Shown here: one piece after another, positions 23,452 to 30,547 of the stretch
Numbering within the stretch: the first letter of the stretch is position 1
Layout of the letters: each line of letters starts with the position of its first letter
NCBI GenBank assembly: GCA_003523225.1
Contig: DPGK01000033.1
Coordinates: forward strand, 95,932 to 131,130
Origin: Clostridiales bacterium
Lineage (GTDB): Bacteria > Bacillota > Clostridia > Oscillospirales > CAG-272
Length of the DNA stretch: 35,199 nt
Direction of reading: 5' to 3'
Position numbers and translations under genes: made by a program
The notes under the pieces: model-generated
What the model was told of the DNA's origin: nothing
The model's database searches: none
Seen by the model: the letters and a program-made list of their open reading frames with translations, nothing else

Positions 23452-24273
23452 TCAGCCGAACATTACGTGGTCGACCTCGTCAAGAGAGGGGAACACATAG
23501 TCGGGCTTTTCCGCAGGGGACGCCGCATCAACGTCCTCGGGAGTCGTTTCGCCGGAAAGCACCAGTACTGCGGTGACGCCGTGCTTCTTTCCGAGTGCGA
23601 TGTCGGTGTAGAGGCGGTCGCCGAAGATGCACATTTTATCTCTGGAAATCCCCGTCGCCTCGCTTATCATTTCAACCGTTTCGCGGTAGGGCTTGCCGAA
23701 ATAGGTGGGAACTTTTCCGGTCGAGGCGGTCACAAATGCCGCAATAGCTCCGCTGTCCGGGATGAAGCCGGTTTCGGTGGGGCAGTTGAAGTCGGGGTGA
23801 GTTGAAAGATATTCCGCTCCGCCGCGGATAAGGCGGCAGGCGTTGTCGAGCTTTTTGTAGGTGAGGGTGGTGTCAAAGCTGGTTATCACGATGTCGGCTT
23901 TTTCCTCGTCTCCGTTGAGCATATTAATTCCCGCCGCACGGAAGTTTTCAACCAGCTCGTCAGTGCCGACAAGGTAAACGCTCTTGCCGGGACGGTGGCG
24001 AAGCAGAAATTCTATCGTAACGTCGCCGGAGGTCATTATTTCCTCCTTTGTGGGCGAAAATCCCAGGCGCGTCAGCTTGCCGACATAAAAATCAGTGGTG
24101 TGTGAGGCGTTGTTGGTGAAAAAGAGCACTCTTTTTCCGTTCTTGCGCAGATTGTTTATGAAGCGTATTGCAAAGGGGAATACATTGTAGCCGAGGTAGA
24201 TAGTGCCGTCCATGTCGAAAATGTAAAGCTCTTTTTCGTTAAGAGCGCCGGTGTCCGGGTTTTTGAAGTCCAT
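23452..24273 (-). CDS. HAD-IIA family phosphatase (NagD/AraL-like)
   Basis: A 273-aa haloacid-dehalogenase phosphatase. Motif I is FDMDGTIYLG with the nucleophile and acid/base aspartates, motif II FFTNNAS, motif III lysine in FGKPYRETVEM, and motif IV in IFGDRLYTDIALG. The large C2 cap between motifs II and III marks subfamily IIA, whose members hydrolyse nucleotide monophosphates, sugar phosphates or p-nitrophenyl phosphate. The ATG at 24273 is chosen because AAAGGAAC lies just upstream; the longer frame to 24357 begins upstream of the predicted promoter. Its divergent neighbour is coaW, with overlapping promoters. Confidence 0.9.
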   Translation of the reverse strand: MDFKNPDTGALNEKELYIFDMDGTIYLGYNVFPFAIRFINNLRKNGKRVLFFTNNASHTTDFYVGKLTRLGFSPTKEEIMTSGDVTIEFLLRHRPGKSVYLVGTDELVENFRAAGINMLNGDEEKADIVITSFDTTLTYKKLDNACRLIRGGAEYLSTHPDFNCPTETGFIPDSGAIAAFVTASTGKVPTYFGKPYRETVEMISEATGISRDKMCIFGDRLYTDIALGKKHGVTAVLVLSGETTPEDVDAASPAEKPDYVFPSLDEVDHVMFG

Positions 24274-24315
24274 TTGAGTTCCTTTCTTTTTGCCGTCGCA
24301 TATTATTACATTATA

Positions 24316-24344
24316 ATTATACCACTGTCTTGACTTTTTTGCAA
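24316..24344 (-). promoter_or_regulatory. Promoter of the HAD phosphatase / rqcH unit
   Basis: On the minus strand: TTGCAA (24339-24344), 17-base spacer, TATAAT (24316-24321). Its spacer contains the -35 of the divergent coaW promoter. Confidence 0.85.
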
Positions 24345-24358
24345 GATGATGATACAAT
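24330..24358 (+). promoter_or_regulatory. Promoter of coaW
   Basis: TTGACT (24330-24335), 17-base spacer, TACAAT (24353-24358). Its spacer contains the -35 of the minus-strand promoter, so the two share about 15 bases. Confidence 0.85.
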
Positions 24359-24390
24359 ATTGTACATCTATATTTGAACGGAGCGAAAAA

Positions 24391-25260
24391 ATGGCGGAAA
24401 TATCAGGCAGAGCAAAGATAAAAAATAACTCCGGAAGGACCATTGTCGGTATCGACGTAGGCGGAAGCACGACTAAAATTGTCGGCTTCGGACCGGACGG
24501 CGGGCTTATCTCGCCTATTTTTGTCCGTGCCACCGACCCGGTTACGTCGGCTTACGGTGCGTTCGGTCGCTTTACCTCGGAGAACGGGCTGTCTCTTGGG
24601 GATATCGACAGGGTGATGATGACGGGGGCAGGCTCCGGCTTTGTGACCTCGCCTATTTTTTCGCTTGAATGCCGCAGCGTTACCGAATTCAAATGTATAG
24701 GGCTTGGCGGGCTGTATCTTTCCGGGCTTGACGAGGCAATTGTGGTCAGCATGGGAACCGGTACGGCGATCATTCACGCACGGCGCACACCGGACGGAGC
24801 GGTTACCGACTATCTCGGCGGTACCGGAGTCGGCGGAGGCACGCTGGTGGGACTTTCCCGCAAGCTCATCAATATCGACAATATCGCGCATATCGAGCAG
24901 CTTTGCGAGGGCGGAGACCTTTCAAAGGTCGACCTGCGCGTGCGCGACATCTCGCGGGAGGGGCAGTTTACCGGGCTTAACGACAACCTGACCGCCTCAA
25001 ACTTCGGCAACCTCAGCGACCTTGCCTCAAGAAGCGATATAGCGCTGGGTATCGTCAATATGGTCTCCGAGACAGTGGCGATGATGGCTATATTCGCCGC
25101 CCGGAATTTCGGGCTTAAAAATATAGTGCTGACCGGAAATCTGACTACCATGAATCCGGTGAGGCGCACATTTGAGGGACTGCAAAAGCCCTTCGGTGTG
25201 AATTTCATTATCCCGGAGCTTTCGCAGTACGGAACAGTGATAGGCGCCGCACTTCAGTGA
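24391..25260 (+). CDS. coaW: Type II pantothenate kinase
   Basis: A 289-aa kinase of the eukaryote/Staphylococcus-type PanK-II (Fumble) family, which phosphorylates pantothenate in the first step of CoA synthesis. The ATP-binding phosphate-1 motif is VGIDVGGSTTKIVGF near residues 14-28. VVSMGTGTAII and GGTGVGGGTLVGLSRKL form the central glycine-rich segments, and VLTGNLTT lies near the C-terminus. The start at 24391 follows GGAG and fits a transcript beginning near 24365; an in-frame ATG at 24346 lies upstream of that point. The gene ends at a bidirectional terminator facing spoVAE. A BadF-type activase was considered, but the length and motifs fit PanK-II better. Confidence 0.9.
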   Translation: MAEISGRAKIKNNSGRTIVGIDVGGSTTKIVGFGPDGGLISPIFVRATDPVTSAYGAFGRFTSENGLSLGDIDRVMMTGAGSGFVTSPIFSLECRSVTEFKCIGLGGLYLSGLDEAIVVSMGTGTAIIHARRTPDGAVTDYLGGTGVGGGTLVGLSRKLINIDNIAHIEQLCEGGDLSKVDLRVRDISREGQFTGLNDNLTASNFGNLSDLASRSDIALGIVNMVSETVAMMAIFAARNFGLKNIVLTGNLTTMNPVRRTFEGLQKPFGVNFIIPELSQYGTVIGAALQ

Positions 25261-25276
25261 CGGCAAAATAACAAAG

Positions 25277-25316
25277 GGGCTGTTAAAAACATCGAGTTTT
25301 TAACAGCCCTGCTATT
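25277..25316. terminator. Bidirectional terminator between coaW and spoVAE
   Basis: GGGCTGTTAAAAAC (25277-25290) pairs perfectly with GTTTTTAACAGCCC (25296-25309) around a 5-base loop. TGCTATTTTT follows on the plus strand; CTTTGTTATTTTG follows on the minus strand. Confidence 0.9.
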
Positions 25317-25328
25317 TTTGATGAAGAA

Positions 25329-25697
25329 TTATGATTTGGGCTTGCTTCCGGTGATGCAGGCGGCGATAAAGCCGAAGATCAGCGCGGCGGAGGTTCCCCC
25401 GGAGGCGGCGGTAAGCGCTCCGGTAAGCACGCCGAGAAGCCCGCGTTCATCGACTGCTTTTTTTATTCCCTTTGAGATAAGAAAGCCGAAGCCGGTCAGC
25501 GGGGTGGTAGCTCCCGCTCCGGCAAATTCGGCAAGTGGGGCGTAAAGCCCGACAGCTCCCAGAAGCACTCCCGCCACGACATAGGCGACAAGTATGCGCG
25601 CCGGGGTCAGCTTAGTCTTGTCGATCAGTATCTGCGCTATTACGCAGAACGCGCCGCCGATCACGAACGCCCAAAAAAGATCCGATAAAAACGCCAT
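25329..25697 (-). CDS. spoVAE: Stage V sporulation protein AE
   Basis: A 122-aa membrane protein of the SpoVAE family with four hydrophobic segments and the family-typical GAGATTPLTGFGFLISKGIKKA and ASGGTSAALIFGFIAA stretches. SpoVA proteins form the inner spore membrane channel that imports dipicolinic acid in sporulation and releases it in germination. It lies 36 bases downstream of spoVAD on the same strand and is probably co-transcribed in the forespore. Length is normal for this short form. Confidence 0.92.
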   Translation of the reverse strand: MAFLSDLFWAFVIGGAFCVIAQILIDKTKLTPARILVAYVVAGVLLGAVGLYAPLAEFAGAGATTPLTGFGFLISKGIKKAVDERGLLGVLTGALTAASGGTSAALIFGFIAACITGSKPKS

Positions 25698-25733
25698 TTT
25701 TAATTGCCATTCCTTTTCTGATTTTGAGCGGCT

Positions 25734-26768
25734 TCAGCGCTTACCCGCCGCTGGAGAGCACAGGTGCACCAGATGCGCCACGGCGGGTATCGCCTCGCCC
25801 TGCTTGGTGCTTGACGGACTCATCATTGCGCCTGTGCCGATAAACAGAATGTCGCGCAGGCTTCCTTTTTGCAGCCGCGGAAGCAGATGTGCGGCAAGTG
25901 TTACCGCCGAGCAGCCGCAGCCGGAGCCGCCCGCGTGAACGTCCTGCGCCGACGTGTCGTATATAAGTCTGCCGCAGTCCTCAAGCAGACCCTCGCGGTT
26001 TACGTCAAGACCTGAGACGGTGAGCAGTTCGCCAAGGATCGACAGCCCCTCGCTGCCGAGGTCGCCGGTGATTATCATGTCGAAATCGTCCGGCTTTTTG
26101 TTGTTTTCCTCAAGATAGCGCAGGATCGTGTCGGCGGCGGCGGGAGCCATTGCCGCCCCCATGTTTGACGCGTCCTTTATGCCTTTTTCAACCACGACAC
26201 CGGGCATTACATCAGCAATCAGTGCGCCGGGAGTGTCATCGGAGGCTTTGCCGACTATAAATGCTCCCGCTCCCGTGACCGTCCACTGCGCTGTGGGGGG
26301 ACGCTGACCGCCGTACTCAAGCGGCATACGGTACTGACGCTCGGCAGAGGCGTTGTGAGAGGAGGTGACTGCGGCGCATTTTTTGTAAAGTCCGGCGCTG
26401 ACCGTCATTGCGGAGAGCATAAGCCCCTCCGCCGCCGTGGAGCAAGCCCCGTACAGACCGAAATAGGGAACGTCAAATTCAAGCAGACCGTATGCCGAGC
26501 CGACGCACTGATTGAGCAGGTCTCCCGCGAAGATCGCGTCGATGACGCGCTCGTTCAGCCCCAGCTTATCCATAGCGCCGGAAAGGGCGATGCGCTGCAT
26601 TTCGCTTTCGGATTTTTCCCACGTCTTCTGACCGAAGCGGTCGTTGATATCAAAAAAATCAAATCCGCCGCCAAGCGGTCCTTCATGCTCTTTTTTCCCG
26701 ACCGCGCTGGCTGCGGCAAGTATCGCCGCGCCCGGCGTCCTTACTATTCCGCCCTTTTTTCTGCTCAC
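25734..26768 (-). CDS. spoVAD: Stage V sporulation protein AD
   Basis: A 344-aa protein of the SpoVAD family, a thiolase-fold protein that binds dipicolinic acid for import into the spore. YGACSTAAEGLMLSAM holds the thiolase-like Cys. SSHNASAERQYRMPLEYGGQRPPTAQWT is the strongly conserved SpoVAD block (split here over two motifs: SHNASAERQYR and YGGQRPPTAQWTVTG), and GGSGCGCSAVTLA lies near the C-terminus. The start is GTG at 26768, preceded by AAAGGAACTTTAATTGAC. spoVAC, which normally precedes spoVAD, is absent; the upstream gene is divergent and unrelated. I could not find a confident SigG -10/-35 pair. Confidence 0.95.
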   Translation of the reverse strand: MSRKKGGIVRTPGAAILAAASAVGKKEHEGPLGGGFDFFDINDRFGQKTWEKSESEMQRIALSGAMDKLGLNERVIDAIFAGDLLNQCVGSAYGLLEFDVPYFGLYGACSTAAEGLMLSAMTVSAGLYKKCAAVTSSHNASAERQYRMPLEYGGQRPPTAQWTVTGAGAFIVGKASDDTPGALIADVMPGVVVEKGIKDASNMGAAMAPAAADTILRYLEENNKKPDDFDMIITGDLGSEGLSILGELLTVSGLDVNREGLLEDCGRLIYDTSAQDVHAGGSGCGCSAVTLAAHLLPRLQKGSLRDILFIGTGAMMSPSSTKQGEAIPAVAHLVHLCSPAAGKR

Positions 26769-26842
26769 GTCAATTAAAGTTCCTTTTTTCTCCGCCGGCA
26801 GACCGGCTTTTGATATCCGAGGATATTTTTTGCTTTCAGTGC

Positions 26843-26871
26843 TTGATTTATACCGTCATAAATGGTAAAAT
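26843..26871 (+). promoter_or_regulatory. Promoter of the aldose-epimerase-like gene
   Basis: TTGATT (26843-26848), 17-base spacer, TAAAAT (26866-26871), reading away from spoVAD. Confidence 0.65.
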
Positions 26872-26951
26872 TAAAGCAGAATGCGGTTTTATTCCGACAT
26901 TCGAATCTTTGCGCCCATATGTGGCGTTCCGAGAAAGGAAATTTTAATTAA

Positions 26952-27848
26952 GTGGAAAATTTAATGATTGAAAACGGCGTGCTTCGCGCCGGAATATCCC
27001 CGCTCGGCGGCGAGCTTTGCTCGTTCGGCAGGACCGAGAAGGGCGGCTTTGTTGAATATCTGTGGCAGGGACTGCCGGAATATTGGGCACGTCGTGCGCC
27101 TCTGCTTTTCCCGATAGTGGGCAGACTGCGCGGGGGAAAATATACATTCCGAGGCAACTGCTATGAAATGAGATGTCACGGCTTTGCCGCAAATCTTGAA
27201 CACCGGCTTACCAGGACCTCTGCCGGCAGTGCGCGAGCAGAGCTTGAGGACAGCCCCGAAACGCGCGCGCAGTATCCCTTCGGCTTCCGGCTGACGCAGG
27301 ATTTTGTCCTTGACGGTAACACAATGCACATTACGGCGTGCGCCGAGGCAAAGGATGAGCTGTGGTGCGCCTTCGGGGGGCATCCCGGCTTTGTGTTGCC
27401 GGACGCAGACGGCAGGGCGGCGGATTTTGAAAGCCTTTATGTCAGGATAAACGACAAAAAAGCGCCCGAGCGGCAGCTGCTTTCAAAGACCTGCTTTGTG
27501 CTGCCCGAACGGGCGCCCTTCTCCCTTGACAGCCGCGGCTGCTTTGGGCTTGAGCATAAATTGTTTGACGATGACGCGATAATTTTGCACGGAGTTCATT
27601 CCGCCACGCTTGCCTCGGTAAGCTCGCCGCGCTCGGTAACGGTGTCAAGTCCCGATGCGGAATATTTCGGGTTCTGGCAGACAAGATACAGCGCCGACGC
27701 GCCTTTTCTCTGCCTTGAGCCGTGGCAGGGGATCCCATCCTTTGACGGCGACGCCGATATACCCGACGAGCTGTCCCGTCGCGCTGGTATGCACCACCTG
27801 ATGCCGGGCGAGAGGGCATATTTCCGTTTCGATATACAGCTTGACTGA
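26952..27848 (+). CDS. Aldose 1-epimerase family protein (LacX/GalM-like)
   Basis: A 298-aa protein of the galactose mutarotase-like superfamily, closer to the LacX branch than to true GalM. Visible pieces are ISPLGGELCSF, YLWQGLPEYWARRAPLLFPIVGRL, HGFAAN, FGGHPGFVLP and CLEPWQGIPSF, which supply the His and Glu expected for ring-form interconversion of a hexose or hexose-6-phosphate. GTG at 26952 is preceded at 12 bases by AAAGGA; ATG at 26964 is also plausible and matches the N-terminus of homologues better. Its physiological sugar is unknown, and no sugar operon is nearby. It ends 9 bases from convergent azlD with no hairpin between. Confidence 0.85.
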   Translation: MENLMIENGVLRAGISPLGGELCSFGRTEKGGFVEYLWQGLPEYWARRAPLLFPIVGRLRGGKYTFRGNCYEMRCHGFAANLEHRLTRTSAGSARAELEDSPETRAQYPFGFRLTQDFVLDGNTMHITACAEAKDELWCAFGGHPGFVLPDADGRAADFESLYVRINDKKAPERQLLSKTCFVLPERAPFSLDSRGCFGLEHKLFDDDAIILHGVHSATLASVSSPRSVTVSSPDAEYFGFWQTRYSADAPFLCLEPWQGIPSFDGDADIPDELSRRAGMHHLMPGERAYFRFDIQLD

Positions 27849-27857
27849 CCCGCGCGG

Positions 27858-28172
27858 TCACAAAAGCGGAAGTATCAGCTCGGCGACAAAGACTACGGAG
27901 CAACAGGTGAGAGCGACGGGGAACAGCCCCGCGCCGAGCCACGCGGCAATGATTCCCGCCGCGAGCGCGAGGATCCCGGATATCGGGCTTTGCGTTGCGT
28001 TTATGATGGCGGGGAAGGTCATTACCGAAAGAGTGACATACGGAACATAATACAGGAACGAGCGCAGAAAACGGCTTTTTATCTGACGGCGGATAAGCGT
28101 CATGGGCAGGACGCGCACGGCAAAGGTGACCGATGCCATAATAAAAATGTAAAGATAGATATTGTGCGTCAT
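27858..28172 (-). CDS. azlD: Branched-chain amino acid exporter small subunit (AzlD family)
   Basis: A 104-aa hydrophobic protein with about four helices. RVLPMTLIRRQIKSRFLRSFLYYVPY near the N-terminus is the family signature, read as R-x-L-P and YVPYVTL. AzlD pairs with AzlC to export branched-chain amino acids or analogues. It overlaps azlC by 4 bases (ATGA), consistent with a two-subunit transporter made from one transcript. Confidence 0.92.
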   Translation of the reverse strand: MTHNIYLYIFIMASVTFAVRVLPMTLIRRQIKSRFLRSFLYYVPYVTLSVMTFPAIINATQSPISGILALAAGIIAAWLGAGLFPVALTCCSVVFVAELILPLL

Positions 28173-28909
28173 GCGGATGCAGCCTCCTCTTTATCTTCCT
28201 TGCGAGGGAAGAGCAACGCGGCGGCGGATGAGATGACGACGGTAAGAATGACTGTACGCGTTCCTTCGGACACGGTGCTGATATATGGCAGCTTTGACGC
28301 GGCAAAGCTGAGCGCAAAACAGACGGCAACAATGAGACATATCACGCGGTCGCGGTGCGCGGGCGGAATTATTACGGCGAGGAACATTCCGTAGAGGGCG
28401 ACGCTGAAGGCGCTGACAAGGCTCAGCGGCAGGATGTTTCCGGCGGCAGTGCCGATGGCAGTTCCTGCCGCCCACATGGGAATTGAGACCAGCATAGCCC
28501 CGTAGGTATAGTACGGGTTGAGCGAGCCGGGGCGCGCCATGGCGATCCCGAACAGCTCGTCGGTGATGTCAAATCCCATGATGATGCGGTGGAATGACCC
28601 GGTGGAGGGACTCATGCGCTGACTCATGGCACAGCTCATAAGTATGTATCTTGCGTTTGCAATAAGGGTTAGGAACGCCATCTCAATGTACGACGCGTTG
28701 GCGGCTATAACGGTAAAGCCCGCGTACTCTCCTGCCGAGGCGTTGCAAAGCAGACTTGCAAGGCACGCCTGCGCGGCGTTGAGTCCTGCATTGCGGGCGG
28801 CGATGCCGAGGGAAAAGGCGACGGCAAGATAGCCCCAGCCTATGGGGATGCCGTCACGCATGCCGTCACGTAAGGCTGTTTTGTTTTCGCTGATGCTTAA
28901 TGCTTTCAT
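28169..28909 (-). CDS. azlC: Branched-chain amino acid exporter large subunit (AzlC family)
   Basis: A 246-aa membrane protein of the AzlC/YgaZ family. After a short cytoplasmic N-terminus, GIPIGWGYLAVAFSLGIAAR begins the first helix; CNASAGEYAG, ANARYILMSCAMSQ and GFDITDELFGIAMAR follow in the usual order. A promoter (TTTACA/17/TATAAT) lies 39 bases before the ATG. The ribosome site is weak (GGAAGCAGCAA). No Lrp-type regulator is adjacent. Confidence 0.93.
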   Translation of the reverse strand: MKALSISENKTALRDGMRDGIPIGWGYLAVAFSLGIAARNAGLNAAQACLASLLCNASAGEYAGFTVIAANASYIEMAFLTLIANARYILMSCAMSQRMSPSTGSFHRIIMGFDITDELFGIAMARPGSLNPYYTYGAMLVSIPMWAAGTAIGTAAGNILPLSLVSAFSVALYGMFLAVIIPPAHRDRVICLIVAVCFALSFAASKLPYISTVSEGTRTVILTVVISSAAALLFPRKEDKEEAASA

Positions 28910-28947
28910 TGTAAATTGCTGCTTCCTGCGTTTTGTGATGTCTTATT

Positions 28948-28976
28948 ATTATAGCACAAACGTCGCATTATGTAAA
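28948..28976 (-). promoter_or_regulatory. Promoter of azlCD
   Basis: On the minus strand: TTTACA (28971-28976), 17-base spacer, TATAAT (28948-28953). Confidence 0.8.
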
Positions 28977-29083
28977 TCCGCTGCGCAAATGTCATGCCTG
29001 CTTTTTTGCGAAAAAGAGCGGTGCGCTTTGTAACGTTATAATGGATCAGATAAACCCAAATTTGCAGAGGATAATACAGAAAA

Positions 29084-29428
29084 ATGCTACATCAAATGAA
29101 ACTTGCCCCGGCTTCATTCAGCAAGATACGTAACAGGACAAAAACTATAGAATTGCGTTTATATGACGGTAAGAGGCGAAAAATTCAAATCGGCGATAAG
29201 ATAGTATTCGTCAACACAGGCAATTCTCTTGAAACGCTTGAAGCAGAAGTTATAGACTTATATATTTTTGATTCTTTCAAGACATTATACGGGGAGCTTC
29301 CGCTTTTGGAGTGCGGGTATGACGAAAGTGATGTTACAACAGCTTCGCCGGATGATATGAATGTGTATTACACGAAAGAAGCCCAAGAAAAATATGGCGT
29401 TGTCGGTATTAAAATAAAGCTTGTCTGA
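29084..29428 (+). CDS. ASCH domain protein
   Basis: A 114-aa protein of the ASCH/PUA-like fold (KLAPASFSKIRNRTKTIELRLYDGKRRKIQIGDKI split as FSKIRNRTKTIELRLYD and RRKIQIGDKIVF). ASCH proteins bind RNA or modified nucleotides; some cleave RNA, others hydrolyse N4-acetylcytidine. The E-x-R of IELRLYD and the terminal GVVGIKI match the family. A TATAAT (29037-29042) lies upstream but without a good -35. Base use is AT-rich compared with azlC or the M18 gene. ATG 29084 or ATG 29096 could start it; neither has a strong ribosome site. Confidence 0.82.
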   Translation: MLHQMKLAPASFSKIRNRTKTIELRLYDGKRRKIQIGDKIVFVNTGNSLETLEAEVIDLYIFDSFKTLYGELPLLECGYDESDVTTASPDDMNVYYTKEAQEKYGVVGIKIKLV

Positions 29429-29501
29429 CTTCCCCAAGGTCGGGCAGATAACAAAAAGCGTTTTCGATCAAGTCAAAGACGCCTTTGAGCATTTCGGGTA
29501 A
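29427..29501 (+). pseudogene. Orphan 24-codon C-terminal gene fragment
   Basis: A frame begins inside the end of the ASCH gene and reads DFPKVGQITKSVFDQVKDAF plus four residues, then TAA. It has a protein-like composition and an amphipathic helix pattern but no start codon or ribosome site. It looks like the surviving tail of a gene whose body was lost when the ASCH gene arrived. The family is not recognised. Confidence 0.35.
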
Positions 29502-29551
29502 GGTCATTATTTGAATTGAGTAAAGATCGGAATTTGTGGAGGAAACGGAAT

Positions 29552-29947
29552 ATGTGGAAATGCCCAAAATGCGGGAGAGAATTTATAAGAACGAATCAAG
29601 GTCATTACTGTGGCAAAGCGCCCAAAACAGTATTAGAATACATTGATTTACAACCTATAGAAACGCACACCCACTTGACAGAAATGATGACTATATTAAA
29701 AACCAGTGTTCCGAATGTAAAAGAGTGTATATTATGGAGTATGCCGTATTATGAGAAAGAAGGAAAATCCATCTCTTTTTCTGCTTGTAAAAAACACCTA
29801 AGCTTTTATGCAGGGGTTGAAGCTATTGAAAAGTTTGAAATAGACTTGAAGGAATTTGCTACTAAGAAGAATGCAATATATTTCCCATATGATAAAGCAT
29901 TACCTGCAAATTTGATTGAAAGTATTGCTAAATGGTGTTTAGATTGA
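29552..29947 (+). CDS. Zinc-ribbon plus DUF1801 protein
   Basis: A 131-aa two-part protein. The N-terminus holds a short zinc-knuckle (WKCPKCGREFIRTNQGHYC, residues 2-20), followed by a DUF1801/YdhG-like domain with ILWSMPYYEKEG, FSACKKHLSFYAG, KKNAIYFPYDKALP and IAKWC. DUF1801 proteins are small cytoplasmic proteins; one member is described as an iron chaperone related to frataxin, but most are uncharacterised. GGAGGAAACGGAAT lies directly before the ATG at 29552, which decides the start over a TTG at 29516. AT-rich base use is shared with its neighbours. Confidence 0.82.
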   Translation: MWKCPKCGREFIRTNQGHYCGKAPKTVLEYIDLQPIETHTHLTEMMTILKTSVPNVKECILWSMPYYEKEGKSISFSACKKHLSFYAGVEAIEKFEIDLKEFATKKNAIYFPYDKALPANLIESIAKWCLD

Positions 29948-29979
29948 TTTGAAAAAATAAGATTTACTGAGGTATAAAG

Positions 29980-30402
29980 ATGACAACAGCAACAATTCTG
30001 GCTCAGATTATATTGTTTGGTTGGTTTTTTGGGTGTGTCTGCACGTACAAATTCGGAAAATATGTTTTAGTTGATGGAATGGGCATAAAAAGCGCGGAAT
30101 TTGTTATGTTATGCTTATTCAGCGTTGGATGTATCACCTTTTGGGCAGTACCTTTTATGGGGAAGTGGTTACTTTTGGGTGTGTTGCTTTTTTGGTTTAT
30201 TGTTCAGTTTTTTTGCCACTGGTATTATACTATTTTCGGTGCTTCGGAGAAGAAGCTGAAAGGATATAATTACTGCTTCAGAAATACCGTCCGTATTATT
30301 CCCGCCAGCAAGACGAGGCTGATCCCGGATCTGTATCATATGATCCTGCATTTGCTCATCTTATTGAATATTGGTTTGGTTATATGCAATATTTTGATGT
30401 AG
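29980..30402 (+). CDS. Small membrane protein of unknown function
   Basis: A 140-aa protein with four likely helices (about residues 5-23, 38-58, 62-82 and 117-137) and a basic loop between the third and fourth (KKLKGYNYCFRNTVR, then SKTRLIPD). GAGGT precedes the ATG by 6 bases. No family is recognised. It follows the DUF1801 gene by 32 bases in the same AT-rich patch. The base composition changes part way: the last third (from about 30260) uses GC-richer codons, so it may be a chimera. Confidence 0.6.
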   Translation: MTTATILAQIILFGWFFGCVCTYKFGKYVLVDGMGIKSAEFVMLCLFSVGCITFWAVPFMGKWLLLGVLLFWFIVQFFCHWYYTIFGASEKKLKGYNYCFRNTVRIIPASKTRLIPDLYHMILHLLILLNIGLVICNILM

Positions 30403-30430
30403 AAAAATGATTACGGTTTTATTTAGTTAT

Positions 30431-30461
30431 TAAAAGCTCCTCCCGTGTATTGAAGCTTTTA
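30431..30461. terminator. Possible weak terminator
   Basis: TAAAAGCT (30431-30438) pairs with AGCTTTTA (30454-30461) around a 15-base loop, between the membrane protein and the aminopeptidase gene. No U-run follows. The rest of 30403-30547 shows no clear promoter pair. Confidence 0.35.
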
Positions 30462-30547
30462 CGGTGGATGGTCTTGCAGAATAATATAAAAAATGTAATT
30501 AAAAAAGTAGATCCCGGCGGATATACGGCGGGAAAATGGAGGTCATT

